Shown here one piece after another: positions 55,836 through 64,000 of a DNA stretch of 64,000 nucleotides (positions within the stretch are counted from its first letter, which is position 1; the number at the start of each line of letters is the position of its first letter). A model generated the notes under the pieces. That model was not told the DNA's origin and ran no database searches. It saw nothing but the letters and a program-made list of their open reading frames with translations. The stretch covers positions 5,890,001 through 5,954,000 of the forward strand of contig NC_056049.1 of assembly GCF_004379255.2 (NCBI RefSeq), written 5' to 3'. The position numbers and the translations under genes were made by a program. This DNA is from Salvia splendens. Lineage: Eukaryota; Streptophyta; Magnoliopsida; Lamiales; Lamiaceae.

Positions 55836-58389
55836 CTAAAAGGAGCCGAGACTATCAGCATTCATAAAACTCACATTCATGCTAGAACTTTGCTCATTGA
55901 ATGATTCCATCTTTGAGTCAAGTACAGAAAGTTGTGATTTAACCCACGGCGGGTTGTACCTGCCTTCCACCCACAATGCTTCACCAGTATCTTTGTGCTT
56001 GAAGTCGGGATAGTTAGGGCTTCTCTGTTCAAGATTAAAAGAATCTGAGTAAACTAAACTAGCCTAGATCACAAACGGATAATATGATTGCAGTAACAGA
56101 TCATTCATTAGTGTTAGATGCATGCTACACTTTGCAGAATACGCTGTTTGTGTATGAAGGTCTATCATTCTGGGAGATATATGTGACATTCATTTCAAGA
56201 GTGAGGTGTTACTTCTTGTAGGAAGAAACTTGCTCAAATTAGATTCATTTTTTAGGAGGAAGGTGAATCATACTGGGGGGTTAATGTGTGTTTTTCATAC
56301 CTAAGTGCAATTTCAGGATTGTATTTAAATAAAATGGTCTCACTCAGCCATTTCAGGCATTATGTAGAAAGTCTACCTTGTTCTTCCTATTATCCCACCA
56401 TTCCATTGGATTAGCAAAGTAGGCTTGCCAGAGTTCTTCTGTGGTACCAGTAGCATTCGCAGAAAACGTGCTTTGGCTTTTGCCTGCAGATTAATCAAAA
56501 CCAAAACCAAACTTCAAATTGAATGCAAAGAAATCATAAACCAAGAGTTGTGTGTACTTACCAGGTGTAGCAGAATTAGAATCCCCATTGTACAATGGAA
56601 CGGGTGATGGGCTCCCCTCAATGAAGTTTAGTTGCTGAACAACTACCTGGAAAAGATAATGGTAAATGCAAATAAGCTTTTCTCGACAATTAAATCTTGG
56701 TCTACTTGCAAACAGGCAAGAAACCTTATAGTAAACTTGCTGCTTCCCGTCATCACTTTCAACAGTGTCTGAAACTAGGCGACCAGAAACATGTATTTGT
56801 TGACCTTTTTCCACATGCTGAGAAGCAATATGCGCCAACTCATCCCAGAAAGCCAAGCTAATCCTGAGAATTATCAACAAAAATCATAAATTTACATCTT
56901 TCGGCAATCATCACAAGAATAAATGTCTAACACAGCAAAAGGCATGAATATTGTCCAAACACATGAAATTACATAGAAATAGTATCAACCAGGAAACCAA
57001 TTTACCCTTTGCAGATGAAGATAAATGTGTTATAACTAAACTAGGATAAAAAGATATGTTTGGCCATTTTAAAATTGTGGACACATTATTCATCAATGTC
57101 CCAACTCCTAATCACCACAAGAGCTCTATTGGGTTTTGCCGTTTCAGTGCAGCTAGAAGAGAGAAATATAAAGCATTCATATTGACGGTCAGACTGAACA
57201 AGTGAAGGGAATCAACCTTCAAAATGATCTTTCTATAGGCTAGTTGACTCCTCTAAGGATTTCTGTTTCATGGACTTAGGTCTGTGAGACAGTCATAAAA
57301 GTTTTTGTGAAAGAGGTTCATAATTGTGGAAAACTGATCTCCTCTCTCTATTGATTCAATGTGCATGTCAACCTTTAGTAATATTCATAACACCCACACT
57401 GAAACTTCTAATGGAAGGTAGGAAGTTTTACTACCCTGCCAAATTACTCATAACAGTCATAAGCAGGTCTACCACAGCAAGCAAGATTTAAACGGAGCCT
57501 GTGTAACTGAAGTGGCTGGATATTAATAGCTGGTTAGTGGTTAAAAAGATTCGGATAATCAAGGACACATTCGGATAATCAAGGACACGTAAGTGTATAA
57601 CTTCTTACTCCCACTACAATGAAGTTTATATCAGTCAAGGGGCTGCTATCGATGTACTATGCAGAAATTCCCAATGATACTGATATCTATGTAATATGCT
57701 GAAAGCGCGATGACACACCTATTAGATTCCATTCAAAATTCGCTACAACATCTCCTATCACTTTCAGTTTTCTATAGCTTGATCTACTTCAGAAAACCAA
57801 AGACACCATTTCCCATCAGCCTTTGATACACATTTTTTGGCAGAGGCATTCTTCAATATTTATTACCCAACTCTACCAAATGCAGCTATCAAATCCGAAC
57901 CAATTGAAGGAGGACTCAGTAAACTTATGCATAAATTGCCAATTAAAACAGAAAAATAAAGGAATTCAATACAATGAAGAGCCAGAAAAACGAGTAACAA
58001 GAAGTGAAGTTCTACCAAGTGGTGTCGGTTTGCGATTTCTTAACGGCGAGGCGAGTCCAAGCCACAGCTTTTCCGGAAGCAAGGTGTTTGATTTGAACCG
58101 GAGCCCCAACGACGCCGATAAGCTGCACGGAATTGCAGAGCTCCTTCTTCCACTGAATCTCCGCCGGGCTAGGATACTGAGGCCCCGGCGCTGCATAACG
58201 CTCGTACTCATAGAGCACACTGTTACTGCTGGCGGCGCCGTAATCGTACGAACATTTAATTAGTGGGGCGGGAGCCAATTTTCGCGCGGCGTTGGGGTTT
58301 AGGAAGCGAGATGAGAAAGAGGAATTTCGAATTGGGCCCCGGTGGAGAAGAAGAGTGTTATTTAGTATGAGAGTCTGCTTTAACGCCAT
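55836..58389 (-). CDS. OSB: Organellar single-stranded DNA-binding protein, OSB family
   Basis: Binds single-stranded DNA in mitochondria or plastids; OSB proteins restrain recombination of organellar DNA. Five exons, all GT-AG and in phase: 58389-58016, 56863-56725, 56646-56562, 56483-56377, 56024-55836; 297 aa. Residues 1-40 (MALKQTLILNNTLLLHRGPI, Arg/Ser/Asn-rich) look like a transit peptide. An OB-fold (SSB-like) domain runs from about 80 to 185 (VQLIGVVGAPVQI, WTRLAVKK, FWDELAHIA, GQQIHVSGRLVSD, VVVQQLNFIEG). One PDF motif spans about 217-268 (LWQAYFANPMEWWDNRKNK, then YPDFKHKDTGEALWV). A single PDF motif suggests the OSB1/OSB4 type. Intron 1 is 1.15 kb. A Harbinger MITE starts 215 bp upstream of the ATG. 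Confidence 0.93.
57549..57588. repeat. Perfect 20-bp tandem duplication in OSB intron 1
   Basis: ATTCGGATAATCAAGGACAC occurs twice head to tail. Confidence 0.9.
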
Positions 58390-58604
58390 GGCAACACTAT
58401 TTTAGGGTTTATGGAGAAATTAGTTTGGGAAGAAAGACTAGTGTGAGTCTTTGGGATTAAACAGTTTATTTATTACCTTATCCATACATGGAAAATAATC
58501 AAAGACCAAATTGATGCATACAATCTCTACAGTAAAAAGTAAGGGTATTTGGTTTTTTTTTAGTTATGTTTTTTTTTTCAAATATCATTTTGTTCTTCCT
58601 CTAA

Positions 58605-59207
58605 GGGCATCATTAACCCCGTCCCCATTTCCGGCCCCAAGTCCCCTCCACGTCATCATTCCTCTACAGTTGCGGCCCAGGCCCCAACTGCTGTAACCCT
58701 GCAGGTTGCGGCCCGGGCCGCAACTAATAAATGACACTATTCACAACTTCAACCTATTTTATTCGTAAATGCAATACGTTGAACAATTCAAACCGGGAAA
58801 ATACATTGTTCAGTCGAAAAAAGAAAATTACAAATCCTAGAAAAAAAATACAAATCCTAGAGAAAAAAAATTACAAATCCTAAAAAAAAAATATTAAATC
58901 CTAAAAATAAAAATTACACGTCCTAGAAAAAATATTGAAATAATTTAGAGGATAGAAATGGAGAAATTGGTGGAAGAATATTGAAGAAATGAGTATAAAT
59001 GGACAAAAAAATAAAAAAAAAATACATTTTGGGGGTTTGCGGCCCGTCCCGCACCGTGTAACCCTAGGCCGGGCCGGGCCGCGGGATGCTCACCAGGCCG
59101 GGAACGCGGCCCCGGGAGCGGCCTGGGCCGTGACTCGCCTCCGTGTAACGCATGGGACGGGCCGGGACTCGCGATTTGCGGCCCGGCCCCTAGCGTTACC
59201 GATGCTC
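58605..59207. mobile_element. PIF/Harbinger MITE, 'GCGGCCCGGG-word' lineage
   Basis: TAA duplications at 58602-58604 and 59208-59210. Ends GGGCATCATTAACCCC and, inverted, GAGCATCGGTAACGCT. GGCCCGGCC and GGCCGGG words crowd the right arm. The middle has five or six imperfect repeats of TTACAAATCCTAGAAAAAA (58828-58934). No transposase. Confidence 0.85.
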
Positions 59208-59210
59208 TAA

Positions 59211-59638
59211 AGGAGTGATCATTTCCATCTTCTACCATAAGCTTGGTTACATTACATGTGCCATCATTCCACCACTTCTCACAGGTTGTCCCTCCATGTC
59301 TCTAGAATTGCATCCCTCCTTCCAAAGTAGAAACACATAAAGCAAATACTAAGATAGGAAGAAGCTACATTATCCACTAGTCTTATACGAGTGTGGCCTC
59401 TATTGATGAATTGGGATTCATTAGAATGTGTTATGCTACTCTTAGGAGGTTACATGAAAAGGGAGGATAGGACCATGACATATTCAATTAAAAGCATTTG
59501 GTATCACAAGCATCACTTCATCACTCGTTTATTGCCCAGTATGTTTAACATGCATTTGAAGAATGTAATTGGTATCCATGCATTATCCTGTAAAAATACT
59601 GGGTGTTGAAAGTATTATTTTATTACTCAATTACTATG
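59211..59638. other. Gene-free stretch with a dispersed 40-bp repeat
   Basis: A segment at about 59487-59530 (AAAAGCATTTGGTATCACAA...) recurs with several changes at 60654-60697. No gene seen. Confidence 0.4.
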
Positions 59639-59643
59639 CAGTA

Positions 59644-60575
59644 TGTTGTTGAATATTTGTGGACTAATTGATTGTTGGACTAATGCATTTAATCAATTGG
59701 GTTGATCCAGTTGGGTTTAATGCTGAGGCCCAATTTCCTTTAAGTGGGCAGTCCGTTTCATGCCCGGTCCATTGAGTAACTTACCTCACCGATGGCCGCC
59801 ATGTATACCGCCTCTCTCGGATCACCAAACATAGCCGTCGGATCCAGGGTTGTGTTTGTGATGAGTGTTAAGTGAGGCGCCGCTTCGTTTTTTCCTCTTA
59901 TTCCATTCTCTCTCTCTCTCTGCAATGCGATATTCTCTCTTCCTTCTCTCTACTTTCTCTCACTACATCCATGGCGGTTTTCGCCGGTCTTCTCATCCGA
60001 TCTTTGGTTTCTACCGATGATTCTGTGTTATAGTTGATTCTATCGGTGAAGATTTGGAGTTAGGTTACTTACTCGATTTCCTTGTTGAGTTTGGTCTTGG
60101 ATCTGACCTAGGGTTTCAAATCTGACTTGGTTGAGTGTTCGGTGTGAGAGATTTTTTGTAGATCGTGGAAGATTCGTGAGATTTGTGACGTTCCGAGACC
60201 GTGGTTGTGAACTGGTGGTAGGTGAGGTTGTGGTCTCGGGCGCCTGTGTTCAACGGTTTCTCTAGTTGTGACTGACTGGTTGAAGCGTGTGGGGAGGTTC
60301 TTGGCCCAGTGTAGTCGCTGTTGTGACCTGAGCCAACTTCTGTCTCTTCTAACCTTTGAATTGTTTGTTCTGTTATAGATCCTTCGGGATCATTTCTAGT
60401 ATTACTAATCTATTTACTTAGTGTGTAGGAATTAGTCGGTGGAGCTAGAGGATTCAAGTCTGGTGAAATACTTGATCTCAACTAGGGTTCCGATTGGGGT
60501 TTCTGTACTTAGTACCTATTGTAATTCAGTAACTCTCTTTTGTATTGTGGCTTGTTCCTCCAAGTCTAGCCAATT
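59644..60575 (+). mobile_element. Candidate solo LTR, ~930 bp
   Basis: CAGTA at 59639-59643 and 60576-60580 would be a 5-bp target duplication. The segment starts TGTTGTTGAATATTTG but ends AATT rather than CA. GC content rises inside (59760-60500), with a pyrimidine-rich TCTCTC stretch near 59910-59960 like an R/U5 region. No coding domain. A fragment of another kind is possible. Confidence 0.4.
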
Positions 60576-60580
60576 CAGTA

Positions 60581-61839
60581 AGTAGTGTAATAGCAAAAGA
60601 GGTCCTAGTAATAATGTCATGGTGGTCTGATCCCTACACATGCATTTTTTTGTAAAAGCATTTGATATCACAAACATCACTCTATTACTACTCTCTCGCT
60701 CCTTTGCTGCAACATATCTCCATAGGGGAGCATTAGGGTCCAAGTGGCCCTTAAGTGTTAAGTTCAAATGTATTTCTAGCCTTAGGATTAACTTGATGGA
60801 CGATTCGGATGTAAAGGATATATCATACCCCGAGTTACATTATTTAGGAGTTCTGGTTACATTATGGGGGTATAATTGGTACATTTTATTCAGGATTCGG
60901 TTTTAAAACGGAAGGACAAGAGTAGATTATAATATTAATTTTATTATGAACTTTTGAATAGGGTCGAAGAGGACAAGAGTAGATTATGAAGACGACTTTG
61001 ATGATTACTTTGAGGAGATGGATGTAGAGGATGTAGTGGACGGAGGTAGTCGAAAGACGGATGATGTGCTCTATTTTAGGATAACAAGAACATTGTAGCA
61101 GGATTTTGTACTCCATTTAGTATTGCAAATGTAATGTATTCTGTGTTGACATTATTCGTGGAACATATTACATTATTTAATAGATTATGTTACATTATTT
61201 TTAAATAATGTAGTCGTTACAGCTTTGATGTATGGATTGCTAAATTAAATAAAGTAGTAGTATAACTCAAAAATTAAAATTTTCTACTCTTTCCATTTCC
61301 GCAGTTTACGTGTTATTTAATTATAATATGCTATAACAATTTTATAATTATAATATGCTATAACAATTTTATTGTAGAAAGATGTGGTTAAGATTAAGAT
61401 AATTAATTAAGAAAATTAAATCATGGCAGTCTTGAATTTAGGAAGCATATATAACGTAAATCATGAAAGCAAACTAACTAAATTTCTCATACCAAATCTA
61501 CCCTTTTTAAATTAAAATAATAATTTTATTAATAAAAGGAGCATGTATCTCGGCCATTAGATTACGAAATTGAATGGATGAGATTTGCATGAACTTTTGA
61601 CATAATTTATATTATAGATATGAACACTCCCCTATCTCGATATGTAATCTTCCATATGATCTTTCTAATTACTACAAATAAAGTATGTATGTCCATCACA
61701 TGCATCACATAATCAAAATTAAATAAATAAATAAATAAAGTCAAAATTGCATCTTTCAAACGTCCTATTTAAGTTGCGAGTTCAATATCATTATTCATTG
61801 CCATAAAATCACAAACTATTGTCCTAATCACAAAAATTG
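60581..61839. other. Gene-free stretch with a small acidic open frame
   Basis: At 60967-61098 a plus-strand frame reads RVDYEDDFDDYFEEMDVEDV and on to a TAG, preceded by an AG acceptor-like site; it may be a scrap of a transposase or gene tail. GGACAAGAGTAGATTAT occurs at 60913-60929 and 60971-60987. A 26-bp tandem duplication (TATAATATGCTATAACAATTT) lies at about 61320-61374. Nothing else seen. Confidence 0.35.
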
Positions 61840-61841
61840 TA

Positions 61842-62079
61842 CTCCCTTCGTCCCAACTAAGTTGAGTCAGTTCTTTTTTACACTCGTTTTGAAAAAATCA
61901 TAATAAATAACTAATATATATATATATATATAATAAAATAAAAGCGTGAATAATATATAGAAGAGTATTATCTATATTATTCTCGTTTTTATTTTACTAT
62001 ATATCGACTTAAACTATTTTTTACAATTTTTTCAAGAGTGCAAAAAAGAAGTGACTCAACTCAGTTGCGACAAAGACAA
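61842..62079. mobile_element. Stowaway MITE, 'GTTGAGTCA' family
   Basis: Starts CTCCCTTCGTCCCAACTAAG after TA and ends with CTTAGTTGAGTCA-like sequence inverted (GACTCAACTCAGTTGCGAC) before TA at 62080-62081. Inverted ends extend about 35 bp. Confidence 0.75.
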
Positions 62080-62423
62080 TAATAATTACAATACAAACAC
62101 TATATTTTTTACTACTAAGTTATAAAAAATTCATCACAATAAAACGACATAGAGTAGTTGTTAAAAACTAGTACTAGTCCGCAACAAAAGATACGGTTTT
62201 GAATCAAAACAAAAAGGTAACCTTTACTTGCTGTGGTAAGCCAAACAAATCCACCGTGGAATATCACAAACTTATTGCACTCTGCAAGTAATCCAATCGC
62301 TGCCTAAGCACGAATTATCTTTGGATTACAAATTGTCAACAGGAATTCGTAGACTAAAATTTTGGCAAATAAACCAAATCGACACAAATATTTGGTAGGT
62401 ACAATAAATATCTTCAAAGATGT

Positions 62424-63584
62424 TCAACGCCTGTCAGAGGCAACGGATTCACTGGAGAATAGGTACTTCACTCTTGACAGAACGGAGTCGTGTGCTGGAT
62501 CATATGGGTGATCCTTAGATGGGATCTCCAAGATGGCTGGGATTGGTTTGTTATAGCTGTCCACTAGAAACCGTATCATATTTGCTACCTGAAATGTTAA
62601 AACAATAGATGCAATTAGGGATGTCAATCGGGCCAGCCCACCGGGTTTCGGGCCAACCCTATTCGGGTTGCGGGTCAATCGGGTGCGGGCTAATCGGGTT
62701 GTTATTTTTTCGGGTTATAAAAGTTCAGCCCTAACCCTAAAAGCTCGGGTTTCGGGCTAGCCCATCGGGTTAATCGGGTTGCTACCGATAAAATTAACAT
62801 GCGATCAATCCAATAAATAATGGTGAAAATTAGTTATATTTATAAAATGTAAAATATTTAATTATGATAAATTTGAGATATATGCGTAAACTCAAATATT
62901 AACATGATCAAATACTAATATTTGAGATTTATGCAACATAAAACATAAACATCAAGAAATTTTAAAGCATGTTTAGAAATTTAAATATATTTTTTAGTGA
63001 ATTTGAAGTTTCTAATTCATTTATCTATTATTATATTAATAAAAACTTAATATATAATTTATATATTTAATATATAAAATGGAAAGTTATTTTTTCAGTA
63101 ATCTGTATTATAAAATAATCAATGAAGTGTCGAATTAGAGTCAAACAAATAGAACAATATAAATTTTATCGGGTTTCCGAGCCAGCCCATCGGGTTTTCG
63201 GGTCTGGCCCTAACGGGTTGCGGGTTAATCGGGTGCGGGCTAATCGGGCTGTAATTTTATCGGGCTGGAAATTTTCAGCCCTAACCCTATAAATTTGGCG
63301 GGCTATTCGGGTCAGCCCACGGGTTGCAGGCTAAATTGACATCCCTAGATGCAATCAAGTGCAAGCTTTTCAGACAGTTTGTAAATCTCTTCTACAATAA
63401 GCAATATCATGATTGGTTCCTCCCTCGGATAAACAAGACTGCACCAACTACCTCTGAATGCATTATTTAGTATTGAGCATGAAAAGAAATGAACGACTTA
63501 CATATTGACTGATCAAAACTATTGCAATGTCTTCTCTTGCTGTGAAATCTTTGAAGGCGTCTTCAATCTGTTTCACAGTAGTTT
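62424..63584 (-). CDS. VHA-F: V-type proton ATPase subunit F, last two exons (partial)
   Basis: Subunit F sits in the central stalk of the V1 sector and couples ATP hydrolysis to rotation at the tonoplast and endomembranes. Visible exons: 63584-63502 (TTVKQIEDAFKDFTAREDI, ending LISQY) and 62588-62424 (VANMIRFLVDSYNKPIPAIL, then EIPSKDHPYDPAHDSVLSRV, ending SESVASDRR). About 82 of roughly 130 residues are present; the exon encoding the N-terminus lies beyond 64000. Intron 62589-63501 is GT-AG and contains a complete hAT MITE. The end is certain from the conserved SDRR-type tail. Confidence 0.93.
62616..63347. mobile_element. hAT MITE, TAGGGATGTCAAT family, copy 2, in a VHA-F intron
   Basis: Perfect 8-bp target duplication GATGCAAT at 62608-62615 and 63348-63355. 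Ends TAGGGATGTCAAT and, inverted, TAGGGATGTCAAT. CGGGTTAATCGGG words crowd both arms. It matches 38418-39068 in the opposite orientation. Its left end starts 28 bp from the last exon, close to the splice acceptor. Confidence 0.93.
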
Positions 63585-64000
63585 CTACAACAAAAGCGAT
63601 GATCTTCAATAAGAATCGTAAATGGCATCAACAACTTTACAGAAAAGAAATGCAAAGTCAATCTTTCTTAGCATGAACACACTCACAGAACAGACATCAT
63701 ACATGGGTCATTTAAAATCTTCATTATAAGAAGAGAGTTATAACTAATTTATTCTGATCTCAGAAGGAAAGCATTCCCCACTAATCAACCCCGTATATCT
63801 ATCCATATCACAGGGATTAGCCATGTGAAGATGATTATTATAAAAGATTTTTAATATGATTCCTAACTCAAGCCCATTTCTGGTTTCCATTTACACACTA
63901 ATTTAAACAAATTTTCCACACAAGAAAGTCCCTCCAAAATCCAAAGCACTAAATATCTTATACAAGTTCCAACAAAAAGAAACTAAGTAAAAGTAAAGTT
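63585..64000 (-). other. Intron of the VHA-F gene running off the right edge
   Basis: AT-rich with no exon for the conserved N-terminal part of subunit F, so it is intron to the edge. Confidence 0.6.

Overview
This window is nuclear DNA from a flowering plant, most likely a eudicot. All five readable host genes belong to plant or plant-typical families: peroxisomal malate dehydrogenase with a PTS2 leader, a BAM-type LRR receptor kinase, Aux/IAA, an organellar OSB protein and vacuolar ATPase subunit F. The genes have short exons and GT-AG introns. The DNA between them is AT-rich and crowded with plant-type transposons. A Lamiales-type genome is possible, but I cannot prove that from the sequence.

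Host genes from left to right: peroxisomal NAD-malate dehydrogenase (+, 1077-4895, nine exons); BAM1-like receptor kinase (-, 28514-25169, two exons); short intronless Aux/IAA repressor (+, 55016-55522) with a TATA box and a TGTCTC auxin element; OSB-type organellar ssDNA-binding protein (-, 58389-55836, five exons), tail to tail with the Aux/IAA gene; and the last two exons of V-ATPase subunit F (-, 63584-62424), whose 5' part lies beyond the right edge. These genes act in separate pathways and form no functional cluster.

The rest is mostly transposons, many delimited here to the base by target-site duplications (TSDs). They are: one young Copia element (18152-23383, identical-length 529-bp LTRs with two differences) inserted in a Stowaway MITE; a 1.54-kb solo LTR (44817-46360); ten PIF/Harbinger or Tourist elements with TAA/TTA TSDs plus one decayed relative, one of which (48468-50490) has an apparently intact 418-aa transposase; four Mutator-like elements with 9-bp TSDs; four hAT-like elements, three with perfect 8-bp TSDs and one with a 7/8 match; about nine Stowaway copies; and three LTR-like copies carrying a plant snRNA-type upstream element. 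Nesting is common: Harbinger in hAT, Stowaway and Harbinger in a MULE, Copia in Stowaway, Harbinger in another TIR element, and hAT in a V-ATPase intron.

The most interesting pattern is in the Harbinger group. Sister elements share a terminal core and flanking scaffold but differ in a repeated subterminal word. Three of them also share a 32-bp hairpin, in which the paired bases covary between two copies.
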